A DNA stretch of 11,651 bases from contig DWXT01000138.1 of NCBI GenBank assembly GCA_019119085.1, forward strand, positions 1-11,651, in the 5' to 3' direction. Below, piece by piece: positions 1-7,322 of the stretch. The notes under the pieces were generated by a model that had not been told where the DNA came from, ran no database searches, and saw only the letters and a list, made by a program, of their open reading frames with translations. Within the stretch, counting starts at the first letter, position 1, and the number at the start of each line of letters is the position of its first letter. The stretch is from Flavonifractor avistercoris. Lineage in GTDB: Bacteria > Bacillota > Clostridia > Oscillospirales > Oscillospiraceae. The position numbers were made by a program, and so were the translations under genes.

Positions 1-1
1 C

Positions 2-469
2 TACCACATCGGGGTGCCGATGGAGCAGATCCCGGAGCTGGCGGAGCACAGCGCCGTGTGCGTGCCCACGATGATGCCCTACATCACCGCCTTCTTCATG
101 CCCCGGGCGGCCGGCGACCGGCCCGCCGTGATCCCGGACGGATGCGTGAACTTCGCCTTCCTGGGGCAGTTCGCCGACACCCCCCGAGACACCGTGTTCA
201 CCACCGAGTACTCGGTTCGCACCGCCATGGAGGCGGTCTACGGCCTGCTGGGGGTGGATCGGGGCGTGCCCGAGGTGTGGGGCAGCGTGTACGACATCCG
301 GGAGCTGCTGCACAGCTCCGTCTGCCTGATGGATGGCAAATCGCCTCTGGACATCGGCCTGTCCGGGCCGCTGGAGCTGCTGAAAAAGCCTCTGCTGAAG
401 GGAATCCGGGGCACGGTTGTGGAGAAGCTGCTGCGGGAGCAGGGCGTCCTCCGGGACGGGATGCGGTAA
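2..469 (+). CDS. ohyA: Oleate hydratase, C-terminal part (5' end outside window)
   Basis: The reading frame is already open at base 2, so only the last 155 residues are present of a protein usually near 590 residues. The enzyme is an FAD-dependent hydratase (formerly 67 kDa myosin-cross-reactive antigen family) that adds water to the cis-9 double bond of unsaturated fatty acids such as oleate, giving 10-hydroxy fatty acids. It is a membrane-associated cytoplasmic enzyme often linked to detoxifying free fatty acids in gut bacteria. The family block NFAFLGQFADTPRDTVFTTE followed by YSVRTAMEAVY is plainly readable (encoded around 148-240). The C-terminus is rich in Leu and Lys/Arg (LELLKKPLLKGIRG), consistent with the amphipathic membrane-contact region known for this family. 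The in-frame ATG at 14 is internal, not the start. The frame ends with TAA at 467-469. Identification is firm; the function of the missing catalytic part is assumed intact. Confidence 0.93.
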   Translation, partial: YHIGVPMEQIPELAEHSAVCVPTMMPYITAFFMPRAAGDRPAVIPDGCVNFAFLGQFADTPRDTVFTTEYSVRTAMEAVYGLLGVDRGVPEVWGSVYDIRELLHSSVCLMDGKSPLDIGLSGPLELLKKPLLKGIRGTVVEKLLREQGVLRDGMR

Positions 470-494
470 ACCCGCCTCCCGTCCGCCCTGGGAA

Positions 495-527
495 AGCCCT
501 TGTCCCGCGCTTGGGCGGGAGAAGGCT
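495..527 (+). terminator. Hairpin after oleate hydratase, weak terminator candidate
   Basis: The arms TCCCGC (503-508) and GCGGGA (515-520) pair around a 6-base loop, extended by AGCC (495-498) with GGCT (524-527) across a small internal loop. It lies 26 bases after the stop codon. No T run follows on the plus strand, so it is either a weak terminator or an mRNA 3'-end stabiliser. Read on the minus strand the same hairpin is followed by TTTCCC. Confidence 0.35.
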
Positions 528-563
528 CTGCCGATTATAACCTCATGCCCTCCCCGCCCGATT

Positions 564-627
564 CCATTCTGAGAGAATGTGCTCCGCGGCGCCGGTTTGA
601 CAGACCGCCGGTTCTCTGATAGAATGG
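564..627. repeat. Imperfect inverted repeat framing the merR-family promoter
   Basis: CCATTCT (564-570) pairs with AGAATGG (621-627), and AGAGAA (572-577) pairs with TTCTCT (612-617). The two blocks are separated by a small internal loop (1 base against 3), giving 13 paired bases around a 34-base loop. The -35 hexamer of the downstream promoter lies in the loop and the -10 hexamer lies in the right arm. No function is assigned. Confidence 0.5.
597..625 (+). promoter_or_regulatory. Promoter of the MerR-family gene (sigma-A type)
   Basis: A perfect -35 hexamer TTGACA (597-602) is followed after exactly 17 bases by TAGAAT (620-625), one mismatch from TATAAT. Transcription should begin near 632, leaving a leader of about 50 bases. 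A dyad at 635-656 falls just after this start point, a placement that suits autorepression by the encoded regulator. The promoter is strong by sequence, but activity is inferred. Confidence 0.75.
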
Positions 628-658
628 CTTATAAGATCTGAATCTGACTTCAGGTCAA
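628..658 (-). promoter_or_regulatory. MerR-type operator with a 19-bp-spaced minus-strand promoter
   Basis: The near-perfect dyad GATCTGAA (635-642) / TTCAGGTC (649-656) matches at 7 of 8 positions around a 6-base centre. Read on the minus strand, TTGACC (658-653) and TATAAG (633-628) are separated by exactly 19 bases (652-634), with the dyad occupying the spacer. An overlong spacer holding a dyad is the hallmark of promoters activated by MerR-family proteins through DNA distortion, and a MerR-family gene begins 22 bases away. The oddity is direction: this promoter would read leftwards, antisense to the end of the oleate hydratase gene, where no protein gene is visible. The dyad may equally act only as an autorepression site for the plus-strand promoter. 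Confidence 0.5.
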
Positions 659-680
659 GACTTTATCGGGAGCTCAAAAG

Positions 681-1118
681 ATGTATACAATCGGACAGGT
701 CTCTGAGATGTTTCATATCCCCGTCTCCACCCTTCGGTATTACGACAAGGAGGGCCTCTTCCCCGGGCTGGAACGGGCCTCCGGCATCCGGCGCTTCGGC
801 GACGCGGAGCTGGAGGCCCTGCGGGTCATCGACTGCCTGAAAAAATCCGGGCTGGAGATCAAGGACATCCGGCAGTTCATGCAGTGGTGCTGCGAGGGCA
901 GCGGAACCTATGGAAAGCGCAGGGAGCTGTTTGAGCGTCAGCGCCGGGTGGTGGAGCAGCAGCTGCGCCAAATGGAAAAGACCCTGTCCATGATCCGGTT
1001 CAAATGCTGGTATTATGAGCAGGCCCTTCAGGACGGCAGCGAGGAGCGGGTCACCCGGATGATGCCGGATCACCTGCCGGCGGATATTCAGAAGCTCTAT
1101 GACGATGCGCGGTCGTGA
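681..1118 (+). CDS. MerR-family transcriptional regulator
   Basis: This 145-residue protein has the usual length for small MerR regulators that respond to organic or stress signals. The N-terminal winged helix-turn-helix is clear: YTIGQVSEMFHIPVSTLRYY at residues 2-21, then the wing DKEGLFPGLERASGIRRF to residue 39. Residues 76-115 form the long dimerisation coiled coil, ending in the FKCWYYE motif seen in a group of Firmicute MerR proteins. Cysteines are C52, C70, C71 and C109; the C70-C71 pair is not in the metal-binding arrangement typical of MerR or CueR, so a metal ligand is not indicated. The ATG at 681 is preceded by GGGAG with an 8-base spacer. It has its own promoter and terminator and is therefore monocistronic. 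It may control itself or the neighbouring oleate hydratase gene, but the true target and inducer cannot be read from the sequence. Confidence 0.92.
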   Translation: MYTIGQVSEMFHIPVSTLRYYDKEGLFPGLERASGIRRFGDAELEALRVIDCLKKSGLEIKDIRQFMQWCCEGSGTYGKRRELFERQRRVVEQQLRQMEKTLSMIRFKCWYYEQALQDGSEERVTRMMPDHLPADIQKLYDDARS

Positions 1119-1185
1119 GCCCGGAAGGGCTGGGCGCGCCCGCGCACAGCGCCGTCTGTCCTTGGATGAATTGCAGAGACTCCAG

Positions 1186-1219
1186 CAGGGGCACTCCCGC
1201 AGCGGCGGGAGTGCCCCTG
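1186..1219 (+). terminator. Strong intrinsic terminator of the MerR-family gene
   Basis: A perfect 15-bp stem (1186-1200 with 1205-1219) closes on the 4-base loop AGCG and is followed by TTGTCTGATT. It lies 67 bases after the regulator's stop. Because it sits between two converging genes it may also stop minus-strand transcription of the gene ending at 1246, although no T run follows in that direction. Confidence 0.85.
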
Positions 1220-1245
1220 TTGTCTGATTGGCGGCCGTCTTCCGG

Positions 1246-2754
1246 TCACCGCGTCTGATAGCTCCCCTTCTCCGCCTCGGATGCCGGGTAGAACTGGATG
1301 GCGTTCTGGGCGGTGTGGAAGGCGCCGAAGCCGTTCCAGATCCCGGATCTGTCGTACTCCTGGGCGGTCATGGCGGGGTAGTTCAGCCATTTGACCTGGT
1401 GGGTATAGTTGACCCAGGAGTCCAGGAGCCACCCCTCCTCCACCGTTTCCACGCCGTAGGTCAGATAGCCCCGGCAGCGCTCCCCCCGCCACGGCAGGGA
1501 GAACAGGGCGGTGGGGTCGGTGCTCTGGCTCTCCCCCCAGAAGAAAGAGTTGGTGGTGTACGGCTCCGTGGAGATGCTGTAGTAGTCCCCTTCATAGGTG
1601 GTTCCCTGCCAGTCGAAGAGCAGCCGGCCGGTCACCTCCCCCTCCTGCCGCCAGCCGTCGAAGCCGTCCCGGGTGGTGGGCCACAGGCTGATGCACTCGG
1701 TGGTTCGCAGACCGGGCTCCGCCTGCCAGAGGAAGTGGTGGATGATCCGCCAGCGCCCGCCCGGCAACTCCACGGCGATGTCGCTCAGGCGCAGCTCCCG
1801 CACGTCGTAGACGGTTTGGAGGTGGATGGTTCTCCCTGAGACGCTGCGCTCCTCCCGCCCGTCGTTGAAGGACTCCTCGTCTACCTGGACGGTCACGCTG
1901 AGAGCCCCCTCCAGCAGGGCCAGATCCCCGGGCGCCAGATCCTCCGCCACCTGCCCCGGCATCCCCAGCGCCAGCAGGCTGTCCCGGATCTCCTCCAGCT
2001 CCTGCTGTTCTCCGGCCTCCACCGGGCTCCACTCCATGGGATAGCGGCAGAACACCGTCCCCGCCACCAGGATGCCCGCCGTCAGGAGAACCGCCCAGGC
2101 GATCCACACGACCCGCTCGGACAGGCGCGCCCCGGCGGCCCGCACCACGTAGCCCGCCCCGTCCAGCAGGGCGGGCAGCTTCGCCAGGCTGCGCATGATG
2201 CAGATGTAGAGTCCCAGAAAAACCGCCGCGAAGAACAGCCCCTGGAGCTGGAGATTCCCCCCGCCCAGCAGGCCCAGGGCAACCAGGGCGCACTGGAACG
2301 CCAGCAGGGCCGCCGCCGCCCCGGCCCTGTCCTCCTGCCCGGCACACCGGCGCACCGCCCGGATCCCCCGCCACAGGCAGAAGCTCCGCACCAGGCCCAG
2401 CAGGGCCAGCGCCGCCCCCAGGGGCGGGAGATCCCGGGCCCAGATGGCGGCGTCCATCACCCGTCCCACATAAAAGGAGGCCAGATCCAGCAGGCTCAGC
2501 CCCCAGCAGAGGGCAAACCAGCGGTTTTCCCGCCGCAGGGTGCGGAACCCCAGGAACAGCAGCACCACTCCCACGGCGGGGAGCAGGTAGTTCAGGTACC
2601 AGAAGTTCAGGGTCAGGGTGGTCAGGCCGGTTCCCCACACGATGCGCACCATGGCCCGCCGCCAGGGGTTCACCTCCGCCACCGTATCGTCGGGCAGGGG
2701 CAGCGCGGTCAGCTCCTCCTCCAGCATCCGGTCAAATTCCCGGTCGTCACCCAT
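1246..2754 (-). CDS. Polytopic membrane protein, probable anti-sigma factor
   Basis: The protein has 502 residues from the chosen start. A short acidic cytoplasmic N-terminus (EFDRMLEEELTALPLPDD, residues 6-23) and an NPWRRAM junction lead into about seven hydrophobic segments (near 36-52, 55-72, 80-98, 111-128, 146-164, 170-188 and 213-233). The last 265 residues are soluble and presumably outside the cell, rich in Trp and Tyr, with no recognised domain. The ATG at 2754 is preferred because GGAGG lies 8 bases before it; a GTG at 2763 overlaps that site. It overlaps the upstream ECF sigma gene by 8 bp, so the two are translationally coupled. This pairing suggests an anti-sigma factor that holds the sigma factor at the membrane until an envelope signal arrives. 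No canonical zinc-binding anti-sigma motif (HxxxCxxC) is present, so the role rests on context and on resemblance to similarly placed clostridial proteins. Confidence 0.85.
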   Translation of the reverse strand: MGDDREFDRMLEEELTALPLPDDTVAEVNPWRRAMVRIVWGTGLTTLTLNFWYLNYLLPAVGVVLLFLGFRTLRRENRWFALCWGLSLLDLASFYVGRVMDAAIWARDLPPLGAALALLGLVRSFCLWRGIRAVRRCAGQEDRAGAAAALLAFQCALVALGLLGGGNLQLQGLFFAAVFLGLYICIMRSLAKLPALLDGAGYVVRAAGARLSERVVWIAWAVLLTAGILVAGTVFCRYPMEWSPVEAGEQQELEEIRDSLLALGMPGQVAEDLAPGDLALLEGALSVTVQVDEESFNDGREERSVSGRTIHLQTVYDVRELRLSDIAVELPGGRWRIIHHFLWQAEPGLRTTECISLWPTTRDGFDGWRQEGEVTGRLLFDWQGTTYEGDYYSISTEPYTTNSFFWGESQSTDPTALFSLPWRGERCRGYLTYGVETVEEGWLLDSWVNYTHQVKWLNYPAMTAQEYDRSGIWNGFGAFHTAQNAIQFYPASEAEKGSYQTR

Positions 2755-3295
2755 CCAGCTCACCTCCCAGCTCCTTCCGCAGGCGGCGGCGGAGCCGGTG
2801 CAGCCGGCCCTCCACCCCCCTCGGGGTCAGCCCCAGCTCCGCCGCCATCTGGGCGGTGGACTGGAGGTAGTAGTATTTCCGGTACAGCAGCTCCCGCTCC
2901 ATGCCGCCCAGCCCGTCAATGACCTCCCGGAGCCGCCGCAGCCGCTCCTTCCGCAGCATCAGCTCCTCCGGGCCGGGGGAGGGGTCGGGGGCGTCGGGGG
3001 ACAGCTCCGGGAGCTCCCGGCCTCCGCGGCCCTCCCCGGCGCGCAGGCGGTTCCTCGCCGTGTTCCGGGCCACCGCGGACAGCCAGGCCGGGAATCCGCC
3101 CCGCCCCCGGTCATACTGCCCGATCCGATCCCAGGCCCGCATGACCACGTCGTTCAGGCACTCCTCCCGCTCCCGGGGATCGGGCAGAATGGGCGCGATG
3201 ATATAGCGCAGCATGGGGCCGTAGCAGCGCAGCAGCTCGTCCGCGCCCCGCTCCTCCCGCCGCACCAGCAGCTCCACCAGCTCCCGGTCGTCCAT
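2747..3295 (-). CDS. ECF-type RNA polymerase sigma factor
   Basis: This 182-residue sigma-70 family protein has only regions 2 and 4, the extracytoplasmic-function layout. Region 2 spans about residues 18-85, including the ECLNDVVMRAWDRI core-binding stretch and the FPAWLSAVARNTARNRLR helix typical of region 2.3-2.4. A Pro-, Gly- and Asp-rich linker follows at 88-112. Region 4 (about 118-172) carries the helix-turn-helix STAQMAAELGLTPRGVEGRL with the basic tail LHRLRRRLRKEL. The ATG at 3295 follows the purine-rich GGGGGAGG, though the spacing is short (3 bases). The adjacent overlapping membrane protein gene is the probable anti-sigma factor, so release from it is the likely mode of activation. 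No target promoter can be assigned in this window. Confidence 0.93.
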   Translation of the reverse strand: MDDRELVELLVRREERGADELLRCYGPMLRYIIAPILPDPREREECLNDVVMRAWDRIGQYDRGRGGFPAWLSAVARNTARNRLRAGEGRGGRELPELSPDAPDPSPGPEELMLRKERLRRLREVIDGLGGMERELLYRKYYYLQSTAQMAAELGLTPRGVEGRLHRLRRRLRKELGGELDG

Positions 3296-3324
3296 GGGCC
3301 TCCCCCTTTCTTCCTTCCTATATG

Positions 3325-3353
3325 ATTATACACGCTGAACGGGGCGGATCCCA
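3325..3353 (-). promoter_or_regulatory. Candidate promoter of the sigma/anti-sigma operon
   Basis: On the minus strand a perfect TATAAT (3330-3325) lies about 30 bases before the sigma factor start. The matching -35 position at 17-bp spacing holds only TGGGAT (3353-3348), a poor hexamer. No ECF-type GGAAC -35 element is seen at this spacing, so autoregulation by the encoded sigma factor is not supported here. Confidence 0.5.
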
Positions 3354-3377
3354 TGCCGGCAGGGGGAAAATTTGAAA

Positions 3378-3444
3378 CCGGACAGGCCGGAGGGTTTATC
3401 GACAGCCTAAGGCCGGAGGGGGATTCCCCCTCCGGCCTATCCGG
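3378..3444 (-). terminator. Terminator region after the SLH gene with two alternative hairpins
   Basis: The inner hairpin has a perfect 13-bp stem, 3426-3438 with 3410-3422, on a 3-base loop. The outer alternative pairs 3428-3444 with 3378-3394 at 16 of 17 positions and is followed on the minus strand by TTTCAAATTTT, as expected of an intrinsic terminator. The two share the right-hand arm and so exclude each other. Together they close the four-gene exporter operon and separate it from the sigma factor promoter. Confidence 0.75.
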
Positions 3445-3503
3445 TTGGTTCGGTTCGGGCGGCAGTTATCTGCTGTGAGGCGCGTCCTGCCCGCATACCG
3501 CGC

Positions 3504-5369
3504 TTACTTCGGCACCGCCACCAGAATGCGGATGCGGCCGCCGGCTGCGCAGTCCAGATCGTCGTACCAGCCGGTGAGGCGGTAGTCCTCGTCATTGATC
3601 TCGGACAGGGTGGTCACGTAGTAGGTGTTGGAGCTGCTGCTGTCCTTGAGCAGCACCTCCAAGTCGTCGGCCAGCATGTATTTCTTGTTCCCCGCCATGG
3701 CGTACAGGTCGGAGAGCTGGCTCAGGGTGACGGACTCCAGCTGGCGGATGCTGCTGATGCTGCCGTTGTTGTAGATGAGGGTGATGCCCCCGTGGGTGAT
3801 GTTGTAGTTGGTGGAGCCGCTGACGGTATAGGTCTCCCCGTCCAGCAGATAGGTGTAGGAGGCGGAGATTTCCAGATTCTCGGAGTTCACCTCGCCGTCC
3901 ACCAGGAAGGCATAGGTATAGGTGTCGCCGGTGACCTGGTTGAGAATCAGGCGGTCGATCTCCCCCAGCTCATTGAGGGAGTAGTAGCTCACGTCGTCGG
4001 ACTCCAGCTCGGCGCCGGCCAGCCGGTCGGGGTAGATGCGGGCGTAGCCGCCCTCGTCGTCCACGTCCAGGATCTCCACGTCATCGGCGAAGTCATAGCT
4101 GCCCAGGCTGCTCCCGTCCCGGGATACGTCGCCCTCCAGCCCCTTGGAGCTCAACGTCCGCAGGCGGGTGGCGCCGTCCTCTATGGTCACCGACACCACC
4201 CGCCCGGCGGAGTAGGCCGAGCCGCTGTGGTAGAAGGTGCGCTGGGTGCCGTCGGTGCAGGCCACCACCGTGGTGGTCTGGACGCTGGTGCTCTCCTCGC
4301 TGGTGGTGGAGCCGTCGGCGGCGCCCTTGGTGCTGGAGAGCACCACGCCGTAATAGGTCATATCGGCCTCGGCGGCGGAGACGGCCTGCACCACCTCGCC
4401 GTTCATGCCCAGCAGCAGGGTGACGGTGTCGCCGGCGGAGAAGTCCCCCTGGCTGGAGAACTGATAGACGGCGGTGGAGGTGCCCAGCTCATAGGTGCCC
4501 CCCGCCACGGTGACGGAGGTGGGGGCCGTCGTGCCGGGGGAGACGGCGGTGAGGGTGCCGGTGACCCGGTCGCTGTAGATCCACACAGTGCGCAGATTCT
4601 CGTTGTAGTAGTACACGTCGTACTGCTGCACCGCCGACAGCTCGGAAGCCGTGCCGTTGCGGTAGACCGTGATCCCGCTGGTGGAGAAGGGCAGGCTCAG
4701 GGAGCCGGAGTCCGCCACGTAGGGGCCCTTGGTGTCGGCGGTGACCAGGGTGGAGTAGTCCACCTCCCCGTTGGTGACGGTGTAGCCCAGGGTGGTGCCG
4801 TAGACGGTGCCCTCGCTGTTTTCACTGACCAGCAGGTTGTAGAACAGGGTGACGCAGTCCTGCCGGGTGAGGGTCTCCCCCTGGGACACATCCAGATCAT
4901 CCAGCAGGCCCAGGGAGCGGGCCTTGGACAACTGGGCCTCGGGGAAGGAGCCGCTCAGGCTGCCCGAGTCAAAGCCCAGCAGCCGCAGCAGGGCGGTGCA
5001 GGCCTCCTCCAGGGTGATGGAGCTGCCGGGGCGGAAGGAGCCGTCCACGTAGCCGGTGACCCACTCCTGCTCCACCGCCAGCTGGATATAGCCGTTGGCC
5101 CAGTAGCCGCTCTTCACGTCGGTGAACAGGGAGGCACCCTGGCCGGTGCCCACCGCGTCCTGGTAGGTGGAGGCGGCGGTCATCATCTTCACAAATTCCG
5201 CCCGGGTCACCGGGCTGCTCAGGTTCAGGTTTCCGCTCTCGTCGCCGGACAGGATGCCCAGGGCCCGGATGGTCTCCAGCCGGGTGTCCGCGTCCGCCGC
5301 CAGGGCCGGCCCCGTCAGGGACAGGGCCAGGCACAGGGCGGTAAGCAGCGAAAGAAATCGCAGTTTCAA
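3504..5369 (-). CDS. Secreted SLH-domain surface protein, last gene of exporter operon
   Basis: This protein of about 621 residues starts with a signal peptide (KLRFLSLLTALCLALSLTG) ending in ALA before ADADT. S-layer homology modules follow: a partial one near residues 30-68, a good one near 82-132 (FTDVKSGYWANGYIQLAVEQ, then GSFRPGSSITLEEA), and a degenerate third near 142-181. SLH modules bind pyruvylated secondary wall polymers, so the protein should be held on the outer wall. The remaining 430 residues are Ser-, Thr- and Tyr-rich and look like beta-strand repeats, with no recognised catalytic domain. The TTG at 5369 is preferred because AAAGG lies 10 bases upstream, whereas the GTG at 5378 leaves only about 1 base; that alternative would add 3 residues. 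It begins some 20 bp after the permease gene stops, so it is co-transcribed with the exporter. A role as a cell-surface partner or substrate of the transporter is inference. Confidence 0.85.
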   Translation of the reverse strand: MKLRFLSLLTALCLALSLTGPALAADADTRLETIRALGILSGDESGNLNLSSPVTRAEFVKMMTAASTYQDAVGTGQGASLFTDVKSGYWANGYIQLAVEQEWVTGYVDGSFRPGSSITLEEACTALLRLLGFDSGSLSGSFPEAQLSKARSLGLLDDLDVSQGETLTRQDCVTLFYNLLVSENSEGTVYGTTLGYTVTNGEVDYSTLVTADTKGPYVADSGSLSLPFSTSGITVYRNGTASELSAVQQYDVYYYNENLRTVWIYSDRVTGTLTAVSPGTTAPTSVTVAGGTYELGTSTAVYQFSSQGDFSAGDTVTLLLGMNGEVVQAVSAAEADMTYYGVVLSSTKGAADGSTTSEESTSVQTTTVVACTDGTQRTFYHSGSAYSAGRVVSVTIEDGATRLRTLSSKGLEGDVSRDGSSLGSYDFADDVEILDVDDEGGYARIYPDRLAGAELESDDVSYYSLNELGEIDRLILNQVTGDTYTYAFLVDGEVNSENLEISASYTYLLDGETYTVSGSTNYNITHGGITLIYNNGSISSIRQLESVTLSQLSDLYAMAGNKKYMLADDLEVLLKDSSSSNTYYVTTLSEINDEDYRLTGWYDDLDCAAGGRIRILVAVPK

Positions 5370-5390
5370 AATGGTCACGCCTTTCGTCGT

Positions 5391-6581
5391 TTAATCGTAG
5401 TGCAGCGCGTCGATGGGGTTGAGGACGGCGGCCTTCTTGGCGGGCAGGTAGCCGAACAGGATGCCGATGCCCACCGAGATGCCGAAGGCCGCGGCCACCG
5501 CCGCCAGGGTGGGGGACACGGACAGGTTCTCCCCCATGAGCCGGGTGGCCACCACGGAGGCCGCCACCGAGAGCAGATCTCCCAGCAGGATGCCGGTGAC
5601 GCCCCCCAGGGCGCTGGTGGAGGCGGCCTCGATGACGAACTGCTGCATGATGTAGCGCTCCTTGGCGCCCAGGGACTTGCGGATGCCGATCTCCCGTGTG
5701 CGCTCGGTGACGGACACCAGCATGATGTTCATGATGCCGATGCCGCCCACCACCAGGGAGATGGCCGCGATGCCCGCCAGCACCCCCACCAGGATGTTGA
5801 TCATGCTGGTCATGGTCTCCACCATCTCCGCCATGCTGGTGACGGTGTAGTAGTCGTCGCTGGAAAAGACCTCATAGAGGGCGTTCTCCAGGGCGGCCAC
5901 GCTCTGGTCGATGTAGTTCTCGTCCTTCATGGTGATCACATAGCTGCTCACCTCGCCGGAGATGCGGGAGGCGGTGGTGTAGGGCAGGTAGATGCAGTCG
6001 TCGCTGCCCCCCTCCTCCAGATCCTCATCCTGCTGGGCCAGCACCCCCACGATGGTGAAGGTCGTCCCGTATATCCGCATGGTCTGCCCCACGGCGCTGC
6101 CGCCGAAGTAGGCCAGGTTCAGGTAGGCCCCCACCACGCACACCCTGGTCCGGCTGACCATGTCGCTGTACAGGAGGTTCCGGCCGCTCTCCACCGTCAG
6201 GCCGGCGATGTCCAGGTACTCCTCGCTCACCCCCTGGACCGAGGTGGCGGACAGGGTGTCCGAGCCGATTTTCACCATGCCCGGCATGGTGACGGTGGGG
6301 GAGCAAAGATCCAGGTACTGGCTGTTCTCCTCCACGATGTCGTACATGTCGTCCACGCTGAGGCTGCGGGTGGAGCCCCGGGAGGAGACGGATACGGTGA
6401 GGGTGTTGGTGCCCAGGCCGGAGAAGCTGTCGGTCATGTACTTCTCCAGGCCGTTGCCCAGGCCCACGATGACGATCACCGCCGCCACGCCGATGACGAT
6501 GCCCAGCATGGTGAGCAGGGTGCGGGTCTTGCTGGAGAGGATGTTCTTGACGGCCAGGGCGAAGGATTCCAGAATGCTCAC
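5391..6581 (-). CDS. MacB/FtsX-type ABC transporter permease
   Basis: This 396-residue permease has the MacB layout without a fused ATPase. A first membrane segment at about 21-41 follows the amphipathic SILESFALAVKNILSSKTRT helix. A large extracytoplasmic domain covers about 42-260 (MacB periplasmic core type), followed by an FtsX domain with three membrane segments near 263-290, 318-345 and 358-380. The conserved cytoplasmic stretch TERTREIGIRKSLGAK (293-308) contacts the ATPase in this family, and the end NPIDALHYD matches the family C-terminus. Its ATG overlaps the stop of the ATPase gene (ATGA, 6578-6581). MacB-type systems do not move solutes through the membrane but drive export of peptides, toxins or antibiotics from the outer face by mechanotransmission. 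The nearest well-known monoderm arrangement is YknXYZ of Bacillus. The substrate is unknown. Confidence 0.94.
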   Translation of the reverse strand: MSILESFALAVKNILSSKTRTLLTMLGIVIGVAAVIVIVGLGNGLEKYMTDSFSGLGTNTLTVSVSSRGSTRSLSVDDMYDIVEENSQYLDLCSPTVTMPGMVKIGSDTLSATSVQGVSEEYLDIAGLTVESGRNLLYSDMVSRTRVCVVGAYLNLAYFGGSAVGQTMRIYGTTFTIVGVLAQQDEDLEEGGSDDCIYLPYTTASRISGEVSSYVITMKDENYIDQSVAALENALYEVFSSDDYYTVTSMAEMVETMTSMINILVGVLAGIAAISLVVGGIGIMNIMLVSVTERTREIGIRKSLGAKERYIMQQFVIEAASTSALGGVTGILLGDLLSVAASVVATRLMGENLSVSPTLAAVAAAFGISVGIGILFGYLPAKKAAVLNPIDALHYD

Positions 6582-7321
6582 GAGGCCGCGCCCCCTTCCC
6601 TGCCGGCGGCCCCGGGGGTCACCACCGCCTCGGGGGCGTCGGCGGGGCCGTCGTAGATCACGTGGCCGTCCTCCAGGCGGATGATGCGCTGGGCCTGGAC
6701 GGCGATGGAGTTGTCATGGGTGATGAGCACCACCGTGTTGCCGGCGGCGTGGAGCTCCTGGATGATGCCCAACACCTCCCGCCCGGTGCGGGAGTCCAGG
6801 GCGCCGGTGGGCTCGTCGGCCAGGATCACCGACGGATCCCCCGCCAGGGCCCGGGCGATGGACACCCGCTGCTGCTGGCCGCCGGACAGCTCGGAGGGCT
6901 TGTGCTTATACTTCTCCCGCAGGCCCACCATGTCCAGGGCCAGCAGGGCCCGCTCCCGCCGCTCCGCCCGGGGCACCCCGGCGTACATCAGGGGCACCTC
7001 CACGTTCTCCACCAGGTTCAGCTTGGGCAGCAGGTTGTACTGCTGGAAGATGAAGCCCAGCAGCTCGTTGCGGATCTCGGCCAGTTCGTTCTTGTTCATC
7101 TGGCCCACGTCCCGGCCGTCCAGCAGGTAGGTGCCCTCGGTGGGCACGTCCAGGCAGCCGATGATGTTCATGCAGGTGGACTTGCCGGAGCCGGACTGGC
7201 CCACGATGGCCACGAACTCCCCCTTGTAGATCTGGAAGGAGATGCGGTCGGCGGCCTTCACCACCGTGTCCCCCATGTAGTAGTACTTGCACACGTCCCG
7301 GAATTCAATGAGCGCCTTCAT
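6578..7321 (-). CDS. ABC transporter ATP-binding protein (MacB/LolD class)
   Basis: This 247-residue cytoplasmic ATPase has every key motif: Walker A GQSGSGKST (41-49), Q-loop at Q93 within FIFQQYNLLP, signature LSGGQQQR (145-152), Walker B VILADE (165-170) with D-loop SALD-like GALD (173-176), and H-loop H202 in LITHD. The FIFQQYNLLPKLNLVENVEVPL stretch (spanning about 90-111) is characteristic of the LolD/MacB/YknY group that works with FtsX-type permeases. The C-terminal 25 residues (Ala-, Gly- and Pro-rich) are a non-conserved tail. Its ATG is 1 base after the adaptor gene stop, and its TGA overlaps the permease start by 4 bp, so the three are translationally coupled. It powers the adaptor-permease complex. 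Confidence 0.97.
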   Translation of the reverse strand: MKALIEFRDVCKYYYMGDTVVKAADRISFQIYKGEFVAIVGQSGSGKSTCMNIIGCLDVPTEGTYLLDGRDVGQMNKNELAEIRNELLGFIFQQYNLLPKLNLVENVEVPLMYAGVPRAERRERALLALDMVGLREKYKHKPSELSGGQQQRVSIARALAGDPSVILADEPTGALDSRTGREVLGIIQELHAAGNTVVLITHDNSIAVQAQRIIRLEDGHVIYDGPADAPEAVVTPGAAGREGGAAS

Positions 7322-7322
7322 C

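Noticed and set aside
542..574. Ten-codon minus-strand micro-frame with a purine-rich stretch before an internal ATG near 549
   Set aside because: It is too short to distinguish from chance, and the G-rich run is common background here.
1592..2638. A 348-codon minus-strand frame within the membrane protein gene
   Set aside because: It is an out-of-frame Gly/Pro/Ala/Arg-rich shadow; the 502-residue frame has membrane segments and a ribosome binding site.
3792..6656. A 954-codon open frame on the plus strand, opposite the SLH and permease genes
   Set aside because: Its composition is mostly Gly, His, Ala and Val with no domain, it spans the antisense of two well-supported genes, and long antisense frames are expected at this G+C content and codon bias.
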